Source of the DNA: JALORV01 sp963780715
GTDB taxonomy: Bacteria > Pseudomonadota > Gammaproteobacteria > Burkholderiales > Burkholderiaceae_F
Length of the DNA: 64,000 nucleotides
Direction: 5' to 3'
Assembly (NCBI GenBank): GCA_963780715.1
Contig: CAWADK010000002.1
Coordinates: 146,048-210,047, forward strand
The position numbers and the translations under genes were made by a program. Positions 44,490-54,254 of the stretch are shown here, in pieces (position 1 is the first letter of the stretch; each line of letters begins with the position of its first letter). A model generated the notes under the pieces. The model worked only from the letters and a program-made list of their open reading frames with translations. It was not told the origin of the DNA and did no database searches.

Positions 44490-46676
44490 CTAGAACTCGT
44501 AGACGGCCGACGCGCCGAGCAGGAAGTTGCGGGTCGGCGCGGGCGCGTAGTAGCGACCGTTGGCGTCGCCGACGATGACAGCGCCGATGTACTCCCGGCT
44601 GAACAGGTTGTTGACGCGCGCGAACTCGCGGAAGCGCCAGCGGCCGACGGCCTGCTCGAGCCCCGCCCACAGGTTGGCGATCGTGTAGCCCGGCGCGTAG
44701 GCCGAATTGAAGTCATTGACCGCAACCGCGCCGTTGGCGATGACTTCGAACGCTCCACGCAGGCCGAGCGCCGGGTTGCGATAGGCGAGGTCCGCGAAGA
44801 ACGTCGCATTGGGTACGCCCGGCACGCGGTTGCCGGCCGGCACGACGGCGGTGTTGGCGCCCGTCACCGGGTTGCAGAACGCCGCCAGCGGCGCGCAGCT
44901 CCTGAAAGCGGAATCGAAGCGGGCATTGAGCAGCGTCAGCGCCACATGGGTGCTGAGTCCGCCGCCCAGTTCGCTCTCCAGCATCAGTTCCGCCCCGAGC
45001 CGTGAGGAGTCACCCGCGTTCTGGAACGATGAGCGCCCGCCGGTGTTGCGTGCGATGACGATCTCGCCCGAGGTCCGGATGTCGAACACCGCGACGTTGA
45101 GCCGTGTCGAGGGGCCGAGCAGCAGCTTGGCCCCGAGTTCGAACTGGTCGCTGGTCGAGGGTTGCAGCGCGAAGTTCACGCCGCTGCCGCCGTCGGGGCG
45201 GTACGCCAGTTCGATGGTCGTCGGCGTCTCGAAGGCGCGGCCGTAACTCGCGTAGACGTTGAAGGCCGGCGTGACGTTGAACATCAGTCCGACGGTCGGC
45301 GTCCACTCGCCGTAACTGGTCGATCCGCTGTCGTTGGGATTGCCGGTCACGACATAGCGATCGGTCGCCGTGAAGTCGACCTTTGTATAGCGCACCCCCG
45401 CCGATACGGACCAGCGTGGCAGGAACTGCCACTCGGCCTGCAGGTACGCGCCGAGGTTCTCGACGTCGTTGTCTTCGTCCCGCTTGAGGGCACCGCGCAC
45501 GCCCAGGTTGTTGATGTATCCCTGCCGGGCCTCGGACGAGGTGTCGTAATCGACTCCGGCGGTCCACGTCAGCGGGCCTTCGAGCAGGTCCTGGCGCCGG
45601 GTCCAGCGCACGCTCGCGCCGCCGAACTGGCGGTCGAGGGCGGACACGCCGCCGGAACTGGTGGCCGCCTGCTGGCTGTCGAGCGGCACGGCGAGATACT
45701 GCTCGTTGTTCCGGCTGCCAACATAGGCCATCAACCGCAGCGTGTCGAAGGCGCCGAGCGAGCTGTCCCAGATCAGACCGCCCTGCACGTTGTCGAGCGA
45801 GCGCCGCGTGTTGAAGGCGATCGCCACGGGCTGGGCCTGGCGCGGGTCCTGCTGCACCTGGGCCTGGGTGAGGCCGAGCGGGTCCTGCGCGTTGGGCTGA
45901 TTGAAGCCCGTGGCCACGAGGGTCAGGCGGTTGGCCGAGTTCAGATCGTAAGCAAGCTTCGTGTTGAACTGCGCCTTGCGCGCCGCACTGTGCTCGCGGT
46001 AGCCATCCACGCTGAAGTACGAGGCGCTTGCCATGCCATTGAATGCGCCACTGATGCCGCCGCCCTTGAGTCCGTAGCGCTGGAAACCGTAGCTGCCGAG
46101 CGCCAGATCGGGCGTCAGCGTGGGCGGGGCGGTTCCGCTCTCGCTGAACACCTGCACGACGCCACCGGAGTGGTTGCCATAGAGCGCCGAAAACGGTCCG
46201 CGCAGCACTTCGATCCGATCCGCCGAGCCGAGATCGAACACGCCGGGACTGCCCTGCCCATCGGGCGTGCTCGCTGGAATGCCGTCGGCAATCAGCTTGA
46301 TGCCGCGGGTGCCGAACTGCGAGCGCGCTCCGAATCCCCGGATCGTGATCTGCAGTTCCTGCGCGAAGTTCTCGCGGTTCTGCACGAACGTTCCCGGTAC
46401 CCGGTTCAGGTCCTCGGAGATGTTGACGCGCGCCTTGCCGTCCTGGATCTGGGATCGCGAAATCGCATCGATCGACATCGGCAAATCGAACGCGCGCCGC
46501 TCCGTGCGCGTGCCTGTGATGACGACGGGCTCCAACGTGTCCGCGGCAGGCTGCGCCGTTGCCACGGTCGGTGTCACAAGCGCCCATGCGACCGCAAGAC
46601 TTAAGCAGCGGACCACACGCGACGAGGTTGCCCGAGGCAGCATACAAACGAGAGGAAACGGTGCGCGGTCCTTCAT
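44490..46676 (-). CDS. TonB-dependent outer membrane receptor
   Basis: A 728-residue beta-barrel receptor. Signal sequence to about residue 45 (VTPTVATAQP), then the TonB box region LEPVVITGTRTERR, the plug with QELQITIRGFGARSQFGTRG near 105 and IEVLRGPFSALYGNHSGGVV near 145. It ends in FLLGASAVYEF with the expected terminal Phe. ATG 46676 is the start giving a signal peptide; the open frame continues far upstream but is not coding there. It probably imports iron chelates or another large nutrient; no adjacent regulator identifies the ligand. Confidence 0.93.
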   Translation of the reverse strand: MKDRAPFPLVCMLPRATSSRVVRCLSLAVAWALVTPTVATAQPAADTLEPVVITGTRTERRAFDLPMSIDAISRSQIQDGKARVNISEDLNRVPGTFVQNRENFAQELQITIRGFGARSQFGTRGIKLIADGIPASTPDGQGSPGVFDLGSADRIEVLRGPFSALYGNHSGGVVQVFSESGTAPPTLTPDLALGSYGFQRYGLKGGGISGAFNGMASASYFSVDGYREHSAARKAQFNTKLAYDLNSANRLTLVATGFNQPNAQDPLGLTQAQVQQDPRQAQPVAIAFNTRRSLDNVQGGLIWDSSLGAFDTLRLMAYVGSRNNEQYLAVPLDSQQAATSSGGVSALDRQFGGASVRWTRRQDLLEGPLTWTAGVDYDTSSEARQGYINNLGVRGALKRDEDNDVENLGAYLQAEWQFLPRWSVSAGVRYTKVDFTATDRYVVTGNPNDSGSTSYGEWTPTVGLMFNVTPAFNVYASYGRAFETPTTIELAYRPDGGSGVNFALQPSTSDQFELGAKLLLGPSTRLNVAVFDIRTSGEIVIARNTGGRSSFQNAGDSSRLGAELMLESELGGGLSTHVALTLLNARFDSAFRSCAPLAAFCNPVTGANTAVVPAGNRVPGVPNATFFADLAYRNPALGLRGAFEVIANGAVAVNDFNSAYAPGYTIANLWAGLEQAVGRWRFREFARVNNLFSREYIGAVIVGDANGRYYAPAPTRNFLLGASAVYEF

Positions 46677-46806
46677 GGTTGCGCCGGAGTCTAGGGGGCG
46701 GCCGGCGTTCCGTCGACAGAACTCACCCAGGGGTCGTCCGCGAGTGACCCAAGTCCGTTCCTGACGGATCGCTGCCCGCGTCGCACGGACGGAACCTGGA
46801 AAATGC

Positions 46807-46833
46807 AAAGGGCCGCGACATTCGCGGCCCTTT
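46807..46833 (-). terminator. Intrinsic terminator of tRNA-Ala
   Basis: A perfect 12-base stem AAAGGGCCGCGA (46807-46818) with TCGCGGCCCTTT (46822-46833) and a three-base loop. It lies 13 bases beyond the 3' end of the minus-strand tRNA and is followed by a T-rich stretch on that strand. Confidence 0.8.
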
Positions 46834-46845
46834 GACTTGTTTCTT

Positions 46846-46921
46846 TGGTGGAGAAGAGGAGGATCGAACTCCCGACCTCTGCATTGCGAACGCAGCGCTC
46901 TCCCAGCTGAGCTACTTCCCC
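46846..46921 (-). tRNA. tRNA-Ala (anticodon CGC)
   Basis: 76 nt including CCA. The acceptor stem GGGGAAG pairs with CTTCTCC and contains the G3-U70 wobble that identifies alanine tRNA. The anticodon loop is TTCGCAA with CTGCG/TGCAG stem, giving CGC, which reads GCG, a frequent codon in this GC-rich genome. The T arm GGAGTTCGATCCTCC is regular. A strong terminator follows. Confidence 0.95.
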
Positions 46922-47043
46922 AAATTCCTGCGCCCGGCACGCTTGCCCGAACGGGACCCGGATTATAGGTCGAGCCGGCGAGCGGTTCAAACGCACCGGG
47001 GCCAGGCCGCGCCAGTACACTGAGTCGGCATCCAGGAGAACCC

Positions 47044-47895
47044 ATGACGCGGGAAGCGTTCTACGAGCGCGAATACAACGCACGCGCGGCGATCCCGGAG
47101 CATCCGCGGATCTTCGCGCGCTGGGCCGAGCAGGGAGCCATGACGCGGCGACTGCGCGCATGCCTGATCGATCTTCCGTATGGCGAGACTCCGTCCGAGC
47201 GGCTCGACTACTTTCCGACCCGGCAGGACGCTGCACCACTGCTGGTCTTCATTCACGGCGGGTACTGGCGTTCGCTCGACAAGTCGGACTTCTCCTGGCT
47301 CGCGCCGCCGTTCGTGCAGCATGGCGTTGCGCTCGCCCTGCTCAACTATGGCCTTGCGCCGCAGACACCGATCGAAGACATGGTGCGGCAGCAACTTCGT
47401 GCGCTGGCGTGGCTGTATCGCAATGGTGACCGCCTGGGCTTCGATCCCGAGCGCATCGTCGTCGCCGGTCACTCGGCCGGCGCGCATCTGGCCGTGATGA
47501 TGATGGCGGCGCTGTGGCCGGCCTACGAGGCCGACCTGCCCCGCACGCTGGTCAAGGGCGGGCTGGCGTTGAGCGGCATCTACGACCTCGCACCTCTGGT
47601 GCAGGCGCCGTTCGTCAATGTGGACCTGAAGCTGGACGCGCGGCGGGCGCGCGCACTGTCGCCGGCATTCATGCCACCGGCAACATCGGCGCCGCTGATT
47701 ACCGCGGTTGGCGGACTCGAATCCTCGGAGTTCCACCGCCAGACCCGGCTCATGGCGACAGCCTGGAAGGACGTGCACCTGCGCGACGTCCCGATGCGCG
47801 GCGTCAATCACCTGACGGTGATGGACGAAATGGCGAATCCCGCGTCGCCGCTGTTCGACGCGGCACTCGATCTGGTGCGACTCAGCAAGCCCTGA
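47044..47895 (+). CDS. Alpha/beta hydrolase, kynurenine-formamidase-like
   Basis: A 283-residue cytosolic hydrolase. The oxyanion motif is VFIHGGYWRSLDKSDF near residue 68, the nucleophile elbow VVAGHSAGAHLAVM near 140, an Asp region ITAVGGLESSEF near 220 and the final His in GVNHLTVMDEM near 258. HGGYW plus GHSAGAH is the hallmark of arylformamidase/esterase relatives. Kynurenine formamidase activity is possible, but no tryptophan-degradation genes are adjacent. ATG 47044 follows AGGAGAA. Confidence 0.88.
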   Translation: MTREAFYEREYNARAAIPEHPRIFARWAEQGAMTRRLRACLIDLPYGETPSERLDYFPTRQDAAPLLVFIHGGYWRSLDKSDFSWLAPPFVQHGVALALLNYGLAPQTPIEDMVRQQLRALAWLYRNGDRLGFDPERIVVAGHSAGAHLAVMMMAALWPAYEADLPRTLVKGGLALSGIYDLAPLVQAPFVNVDLKLDARRARALSPAFMPPATSAPLITAVGGLESSEFHRQTRLMATAWKDVHLRDVPMRGVNHLTVMDEMANPASPLFDAALDLVRLSKP

Positions 47896-47912
47896 AGGCG
47901 CCCGGCTACGCC

Positions 47913-48893
47913 TCAGGCGATGCCGAGAGAGCGCGCGCGCCCAAGGGCGAGCGCATGAACGTGACGGATCGTCGGCACCGGTATCCGCGCCATGTCGGCC
48001 AGTTCGATGACGCTGCCGACGATCGCCGCGAGTTCCAGCGGCCGACGCTGCTCGAGGTCCTGCAGCATCGAGATCTTCGCCGCCCCCAGTTGCCGCGCGA
48101 TGTCGATGCGCTGGTCAGGCGTCATCGGCATGCGGTAGCCGTAGTGCTCGGAAACCGCCATGCCCTCGAGCATCATCGCGCGGATCACGCCGAGCACGTC
48201 CTCGTCGGCGACGATCTGGTTCATCAGGTAACCGGTCAACGCCGCCACGGGATTGAACGAGAGGTTGCCCAGCAACTTGATCCAGATATCGAGCCGGATG
48301 TCGCGCGAGCGCTCGGTGGCGAAGCCCGCCGCGTCGAGCGCATCGGCCACGCGTGCGAGACGCGCGGACAGCGAGCGATCCGGCTCGCCGAGGATCAGGC
48401 GCCGGCCACCGGTGTGGTGAACTTCACCGGGCGCGCGCACTTCGGCCGCGATGTGGACGACGCAACCGAGGATGTGGCTCGGGTCGAGCGCCGCGAACAT
48501 CGAGCCCGCGGGATCGAGCGACCGCAAGGTCGTGCCATCGAGCGCGCTGCCTTCGGCATGGAAGTACCACCAGGGCAGCCCGTTGATCGCCGGCACGACC
48601 GTCGTGGCCGGCCCCACGAGCGCGGCCGTCTTCGGCAGCAGCGCCGCGATGGCATGCGCCTTGAGGCCGATGACGACCAGGTCCTGCACGCCGAAGTCCG
48701 CCGGCTCCGCGCTCGCGCGCAACCGATAGACGCCGCTCGCGCTGCCGACGTGATCGACGAGCCGCAGGCCTTCGCGCTGGATCGCCGCCAGATGCGCGCC
48801 GCGCGCGATCAGCACGACCTCGTGGCCGCTGGCGGCCAGCGTGGCTCCGAGGACGGCGCCGATCGAACCGGCCCCAACGATGGCGACGCGCAA
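47913..48893 (-). CDS. panE: Ketopantoate reductase family protein (PanE/ApbA)
   Basis: About 326 residues. The Rossmann loop VAIVGAGSIGAVLGATLAAS begins right at the N-terminus, then the Lys region VIGLKAHAIAALLP near 95 and IWIKLLGNLSFNPVAALTG near 200, which are the catalytic Lys and Asn-Ser positions of ketopantoate reductases. A TTG at 48893 is proposed as start because it directly precedes the Rossmann strand; the frame is open further but would run into the regulator gene. Paralogues of PanE exist, so the true substrate may differ from ketopantoate. Confidence 0.85.
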   Translation of the reverse strand: MRVAIVGAGSIGAVLGATLAASGHEVVLIARGAHLAAIQREGLRLVDHVGSASGVYRLRASAEPADFGVQDLVVIGLKAHAIAALLPKTAALVGPATTVVPAINGLPWWYFHAEGSALDGTTLRSLDPAGSMFAALDPSHILGCVVHIAAEVRAPGEVHHTGGRRLILGEPDRSLSARLARVADALDAAGFATERSRDIRLDIWIKLLGNLSFNPVAALTGYLMNQIVADEDVLGVIRAMMLEGMAVSEHYGYRMPMTPDQRIDIARQLGAAKISMLQDLEQRRPLELAAIVGSVIELADMARIPVPTIRHVHALALGRARSLGIA

Positions 48894-48904
48894 CTCAGCC
48901 CTGT

Positions 48905-49834
48905 CTAGGCGCGAAACGCCTCTTCGATGCGGCGCTTGTCCCAGCCCGGCACCAGCATCTCGACGAACGAGTACACGAAGCCGCGCAGGTAGGTGCCCTC
49001 CTTCACGGCCAGCCGCGTCACGTTGCGGCCGAACAGGTGCCCGCACGGCAGCATCACCAGACCGTCGCGGCGTGCATCCACCGCCACGCCTGCGACGATG
49101 CCGACTCCCATGCCGATCTGCACGTAGGTCTTGATGACATCGGCATCGATCGCCTCGAGCACGATCGAGGGCTCGATGCCCGCCTGCGCGAAGGCGTCGT
49201 CGATCTTGCCGCGACCGGCGAACTGATGCTCGTAGGTCACGATCGGGTGGCGGGCCAGGTCCTTCAGCGTCAGCTTGCCGGGCGAGGTCGCGAACTTCGC
49301 CAGCGCGTGATCGGGCTTGACGATCGCCACATGCTGCCAGTCGTACACCGGAATCGACAGCAGGCCCGGCGCGTCAGCCAGCGATTCGGTCGCCACGCCG
49401 AGGTCGGCCTGGCCATGCACCAGCATCGAGGCGATCTGCGGCGGATTCGCCTGCAGCAGCTTGAGCCGCACCTGCGGGAATTTCTGCGCGAACTGCTGGA
49501 TCACCTGCGGCAGCACGTAGCGCGCCTGCGTGTGCGTCGTTGCGACCCGCAGCGTTCCCTCGGGACTGCCCGCATAGTCGCGCGCGAGCTTCTTCAGGTT
49601 GTCGACCTCGAGCATGATCCGCTCGGCCGCCTCCAGCACCACCTGGCCCGGCGCCGTCAGGCCCTTCACGCGCTTGCCGTGCCGCGCGAGGATCGGCACA
49701 CCGAGCTCCTGCTCGAGCTCGATGATCGCCTTGGACACGCCAGGCTGCGACGTGTGCAGCGCGCGCGCTGCCTCGGTCAGGCTGAACTTGTGGCGTGCCG
49801 CTTCCCGCAGGAAACGGAACTGCTGCAGGTTCAT
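48905..49834 (-). CDS. cysB: CysB-like LysR regulator
   Basis: A 309-residue LysR-type regulator of the CysB/Cbl branch. The helix-turn-helix is NLQQFRFLREAARHKFSLTEAA with HTSQPGVSKAIIELEQELG. The effector domain opens LRVATTHTQARYVLPQVI, a CysB hallmark used to bind acetylserine or sulfate, and later has HQFAGRGKIDDAFAQAG. It probably controls sulfate assimilation. ATG 49834 is favoured over 49840. The AT-rich 199-base spacer to nrdJ holds its promoter. Confidence 0.9.
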   Translation of the reverse strand: MNLQQFRFLREAARHKFSLTEAARALHTSQPGVSKAIIELEQELGVPILARHGKRVKGLTAPGQVVLEAAERIMLEVDNLKKLARDYAGSPEGTLRVATTHTQARYVLPQVIQQFAQKFPQVRLKLLQANPPQIASMLVHGQADLGVATESLADAPGLLSIPVYDWQHVAIVKPDHALAKFATSPGKLTLKDLARHPIVTYEHQFAGRGKIDDAFAQAGIEPSIVLEAIDADVIKTYVQIGMGVGIVAGVAVDARRDGLVMLPCGHLFGRNVTRLAVKEGTYLRGFVYSFVEMLVPGWDKRRIEEAFRA

Positions 49835-49967
49835 AAGCAACCCCGTAATATGAGGGGCAGATTTTATATCGCTTCCTTATATGCGACGAGGCCGGCAGTC
49901 GAATGCCTTCCTTGATCTACCTACTCTGGCTCGCTTTCGCAACGCGATGCGGACCAGATGCACTGCC

Positions 49968-49973
49968 TATAAT
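49968..49973 (+). promoter_or_regulatory. Putative -10 box for nrdJ
   Basis: TATAAT about 67 bases before the nrdJ ATG. A convincing -35 is not seen. The spacer also contains an AT-rich palindrome-like run (ATATCGCTTCCTTATATGCG, 49867-49886) nearer the regulator gene. Confidence 0.45.
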
Positions 49974-50039
49974 TTCCTCTCGCTTCCGCGTCGTCGTGAC
50001 CGTTCCCGACACGGCTGAAGCGTCCAACCCGGGGTAACG

Positions 50040-50906
50040 ATGAAACTGGACAAGGCGCAGTTGCTGCTCGACGAGCAGCCCATCTCGATCGACGTACTGC
50101 TCGAGAAATACGCCAAGGGGGACGAGAAGACCGTTGACGAAGTGCGCCGGCGCGTCGCGCGCGGCCTCGCACACGTCGAGAAGCCGGAAGTTCGCGAAGC
50201 CTGGGAACGACGTTTCTACGACGCCATGGTCGATGGCTTCATTCCGGGCGGCCGCGTCAATTCGGCCGCCGGCACCGGCATCGCGGCCACGCTGATCAAC
50301 TGTTTCGTGCAGCCGGTCGGCGACGCGATCAGCGGCCGCAAGAACGGCGTGCCTTCGATCTACCTCGCGCTGAACCAGGCAGCCGAAACGATGCGGCGTG
50401 GCGGCGGCGTCGGCTATGACTTCTCGCCGATCCGTCCCAAGGGCGCGCTGGTACACGGCACGCACTCGCGCGCCAGCGGCCCGATCTCCTACATGCGGGT
50501 GTTCGACAAGAGCTGCGAGACGCTCGAGTCCGCCGGTGCGAGGCGCGGCGCGCAGATGGGGATGATGCGCTGCGACCATCCCGACATCGAGGAATTCATC
50601 CACGCCAAGCGCGACGGCTCGCTCGCCAACTTCAACATGTCGGTGGCGGTGACTGACGAGTTCATGCGTGCGGTCGACAGCGACGGCGCCATCGAGCTCT
50701 GGCATGCCGCCGAGCCCTTCGACAAATCCGAGGCCTACCAGCGCACCGACGGCAGCTGGGTCTATCGCAAGGCGCGCGCGCGTGACCTCTTCGACCAGAT
50801 CATGCAGTCGACCTACAGCCACGCCGAGCCCGGCGTCATCTTCGTCGACCGCGTCAATGCCGACAACAACCTCTCGTACTGCGAGACGATCGCGGCGACC
50901 AACCCG
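50040..50906 (+). CDS. nrdJ: Class II ribonucleotide reductase NrdJ, N-terminal extein
   Basis: First 289 codons of an adenosylcobalamin-dependent ribonucleotide reductase, which makes deoxynucleotides with or without oxygen. Visible are GFIPGGRVNSAAGTGIAATL near 78-97, INCFVQPVGDAISG, AETMRRGGGVGYDFSPIRPKG near 118 and CETLESAGARRGAQMGMMRC. It runs in one clean frame to TNP, where the conserved TNPCGEQ is interrupted by an intein from 50907. The matching C-terminal part starts at 52051. Joined, the exteins give 951 residues, the usual length of proteobacterial NrdJ. As sequenced, the frame is closed inside the intein, so no full protein could be made. Confidence 0.93.
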
Positions 50907-52050
50907 TGCGTGACCGGCGACACACGGGTGACGCAGTCGGCATGGTCCCAATCGCCGAACTTGCACGGTGGACCTTGCCATGGGCGGCGAGCAGGCGTCG
51001 ATCGTCGCTGGCACTGCCTGCGCAGACGGGCAGCGCGGCACATTGACGGGTCCAGCCCGTCCTGGCCTTTGTCACTGCCGCGATGCAGATGTCTTCGAGT
51101 TACCACTGACGAGGACCACGAGATTCGTGCGCTGCCTGGCGATCGAGCCGCTACAGCGACACGGGGAAGCTCGAGGCTCAGGGAATTGCAGGCCGGGCGA
51201 CCGCATCGCTGATTCAATCGGGCAAAGGTCGCTGTCGGACGGCGGGCAGCGAAGAGTTGGGGCTGCTGATTGGCCTGATCACCGGCGACGGCCACTTCAC
51301 GAATCGCGGGCACGGCCAGCAGGCCGATGTGCTTAATTTTTGGGGCCAGGATCGCGATCTTGCACCCATCGTCGCCGGGTACGTCAATTCGATGATGGAG
51401 CGGCCACGCGACTAATCAGCGCACGTACCAGCCAACACCGGGCTGTGCAGGTCGCGGAACCACGTCTTCATTCGTTCAGTTCTTCTGGCCGCGCTTGTTT
51501 GAGCACTATGGTTTTTCGGCGAAGGAAGCACACGGTTCCCGAAGTGAGGCGGGATCCTCGGAGTTCTGTCCGAGCCTATCTGCGCGGGCTGTTCCAGACG
51601 GACGGCACCGTTCAACGTCTCGGGAAAAGGGCGCAGCAGTCGCCTCGTGCGTCTGGCTTCTAGCAGCGTCACGCGGCTCAGAGAGTGCAGGTTCTGCTCG
51701 CCATTCGGCATCATTTCGTCGCGTCCACGCCGAGCGCCGCGCCGCGCAGCGAAGAGCTCCCGACGGCAAGGTGGAAGACGCCACTATGACTGTCAGGCAC
51801 GAGCACGAATTGATCATCGATGGCGAGTGACGAGAACGTTTCTTGCGGTTCGCCGATCTTGTCGGTTTCGCCGACTTCGACAAGCTACCCGCCTTCGCTC
51901 GCTGCTGGGCAACGATCGCCGCCGCGCGAACCGTGAACGGTTCTGGGCCGAAGTGCAGAGCATCGAGGCCGACGGTGAAGAAACGGTCTACGACGTGCAG
52001 GCACCCGGACTGCATGCATTCGACGCTCAACGGCTCGTCATGCGCACAAC
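50907..52050 (+). other. Intein in nrdJ with LAGLIDADG endonuclease domain, reading frame broken
   Basis: 1144 bases, about 381 codons plus one base. Block A is CVTGDTRV (50907), followed in another frame by MVPIAELA (50942). Further blocks are VQPVLAFVTA (51050), RVTTDEDHEIRAL (about 51096), EELGLLIGLITGDGHF (51251, first endonuclease motif), LRGLFQTDGTVQ (51580, second motif), YDVQAPGLHAFDAQRLVM (to 52042) and HN before the +1 Cys (52045-52050). These lie in all three forward frames, with stops between, so at least six indels have occurred. The splice junction residues C1, penultimate H, N and C+1 are intact. Either the intein is decaying or this stretch has poor consensus quality. Confidence 0.92.
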
Positions 52051-54039
52051 TGTGGCGAACAGCCGTTGCCGCCCTACGGCTGCTGCTGCCTCGGCTCGAT
52101 CAACCTGACACGCTTCGTCGTCGATCCGTTCGGCGAACGGGCCGCTTTCGACTGGGACCGCTTCCGCAGCGTGACCAAGGTCTCGGTGCGTGCGCTCGAC
52201 AATGTGCTGGATGTGACGCTGTGGCCGCTGGAGGAGCAGGCGAAGGAGGCGGCCAACAAGCGCCGCATCGGGCTCGGCTTCACCGGGCTCGGCAATACGC
52301 TGACGATGCTGGGCCTGCGCTACGACAGCGAAGCGGCGCGCACGCTGGCCGCCGACGTTTCGCGCACGATGCGCGATGCGGCCTACGAGGCGTCGGTCGA
52401 GAACGCCCGTGAGAAAGGCGCGTTCCCCCTGCTGGACGCCGAGAAGTTCCTTGCGGAGCCGCACTGCGCTTCGCGCGTGCCGGACAAGCTGAAGGCCGAG
52501 ATCCGCGCCCACGGCATCCGCAATTCGCACCTGCTGTCGATCGCGCCCACCGGCACCATCTCGCTGGCATTCGCCGGCAACGCTTCGGGTGGCATCGAAC
52601 CGACGTTCTCGTGGACCTATATCCGCAAGAAGCGCATGCCCGACGGCAGCAAGCAGGAGTACATCGTCGAGGACTACGCGTACCGGCTGTTCAAACGCAT
52701 GGGCGGCGACGAGAACCAGTTGCCGGCCGGGTTCGTCAGTGCGCTGGAGATGAGCGCGCGCGACCACATGAAGATGATCGCGGCAGTGCAGCCGTACGTC
52801 GATGCCGCGATCAGCAAGACAGTCAACGTGCCGGAGGACTATCCGTTCGAAGAATTCAAGAACCTCTACCTCGAGGCGTGGAAGAGCGGGCTGAAGGGCA
52901 TCACGACGTACCGCCCCAACAACGTCATCGGCTCGGTGCTGGAAGTCGTGAAGGAGCCGGCGACCTCGCACAGCGTGTCGCCGCAGGACCTCAAGGACGA
53001 CCCGGACCGCCGGGTACGCCTCGACTCCACGCCGCAGCCGGCGCTGGCCAGTCTGAAGTGGCCCGGCCGGCCTGATCTCGCCGAGGGCAACCTCGCGTGG
53101 ACCTACATGGTCGAGATTCCGGAGCGCAAGGAGGCGTTCGCCATTTTCATCGGGCAGGTCGGCGAACCAGCGGCGCCGTTCGAAGTGTGGGTCAACGGCG
53201 CCGAGCAGCCGCGCGGCCTCGGCGCGATCGCCAAGGCGCTCTCGATGGACATGCGCAGTGAGGACCGCGCGTGGCTCAAGATGAAGCTCGACGCGCTGGC
53301 CAAGGCTCGCGACGAGCAGGGCTTCGCGATTGCGATGCCGCCCACTGGCGACCGCCAGTGGCAAAGCGGCGTGGTGGCGTGCTTCGCCAACATCGTGCGC
53401 TTCCGCTGCGAGCAGCTCGGCGTGTTCCGCGAGTTCGACCACCAGCCGACACCGGTGCTCAACGCGCTGTTCTCGAAGAAGGAGCCGAAGGCCGGCCCGC
53501 TCGGCACGATGAGCTGGACAGTGGATATCAGCAATGCCAACACCGGTGACGACTTCGTGCTCGGCGTGAAAGAGCTGCACCTACCCGACGGCAGCCGCCG
53601 GCCGTACTCGATCTGGCTCGCCGGCGAATACCCGAAGGTGCTCGACGGCCTGTGCAAGCTGATCTCGCTCGACATGCGGGTCGTCGACGTCAACTGGATC
53701 GGGCTGAAACTGAAGAAGCTGCTGAACTTCGGCGAGCAGAACGGCGAGTTCTGGGCGGCCGTGCCGGGCGAGGAGCGCTCGGCGCTGTATCCCAGCACCG
53801 TCGCCTACATCGCGACGCTACTGCTGCATCGCTACAAGGTCCTCGGCATCCTCGACGATGACGGCCGCGCTATCCAGTCCGCGGGCATCCTCGCGCTGCC
53901 CGATGCCGTCAAGGTCATCGAGCACGAGACCGCGCCCGTCAAGGGCAAGGTCTGCGCAAGCTGCGGCGCCGCCGCCGTCATCAAGCGCGACGGCTGCGAG
54001 TTCTGCACGGCCTGCGGCGCGACGGGGCACTGCAGTTAG
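52051..54039 (+). CDS. nrdJ: Class II ribonucleotide reductase NrdJ, C-terminal extein
   Basis: 662 residues after the intein. It opens CGEQPLPPYGCCCLGSINL, the active-site loop with the catalytic Cys, then GFTGLGNTLTMLGL near 70 and SIAPTGTISLAFAGNASGGI near 165. After about residue 290 come two tandem TSCPD-type modules (WVNGAEQPRGLGAIAKALSM and WLAGEYPKVLDGLCKLISLDM). It ends in a Cys-rich zinc ribbon (CASCGAAAVIKRDGCEFCTA). The frame is perfect over 2 kb. The Cys at 52051 is both the intein +1 residue and a conserved reductase residue, so splicing would restore it exactly. Confidence 0.94.
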   Translation, partial: CGEQPLPPYGCCCLGSINLTRFVVDPFGERAAFDWDRFRSVTKVSVRALDNVLDVTLWPLEEQAKEAANKRRIGLGFTGLGNTLTMLGLRYDSEAARTLAADVSRTMRDAAYEASVENAREKGAFPLLDAEKFLAEPHCASRVPDKLKAEIRAHGIRNSHLLSIAPTGTISLAFAGNASGGIEPTFSWTYIRKKRMPDGSKQEYIVEDYAYRLFKRMGGDENQLPAGFVSALEMSARDHMKMIAAVQPYVDAAISKTVNVPEDYPFEEFKNLYLEAWKSGLKGITTYRPNNVIGSVLEVVKEPATSHSVSPQDLKDDPDRRVRLDSTPQPALASLKWPGRPDLAEGNLAWTYMVEIPERKEAFAIFIGQVGEPAAPFEVWVNGAEQPRGLGAIAKALSMDMRSEDRAWLKMKLDALAKARDEQGFAIAMPPTGDRQWQSGVVACFANIVRFRCEQLGVFREFDHQPTPVLNALFSKKEPKAGPLGTMSWTVDISNANTGDDFVLGVKELHLPDGSRRPYSIWLAGEYPKVLDGLCKLISLDMRVVDVNWIGLKLKKLLNFGEQNGEFWAAVPGEERSALYPSTVAYIATLLLHRYKVLGILDDDGRAIQSAGILALPDAVKVIEHETAPVKGKVCASCGAAAVIKRDGCEFCTACGATGHCS

Positions 54040-54254
54040 CGGCTGCGCCGGTGTCGCCGGTCAGTCGTGCCGGCCATCCTTGGAGGGCACGACCGACCAT
54101 AAGGCAGCGGGGAAGCCGCACTGTCTGCCGGCGAGCGACTGCAAGTCGTTGCCCCAGGCAACCTTTTTAGTCCGCCAGGTCCTCATTCTGGCCTGCTGAA
54201 GCAGGGTTTCCCCGATGGGCTTCCGGGCGCGGCGCTGGTGTAATTCGCCCGCCT

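Noticed and set aside
46677..47045. 5' extension of the TonB receptor frame to 47045
   Set aside because: The extension runs through a tRNA gene and its terminator and has no signal peptide; the ATG at 46676 gives a normal exported receptor.
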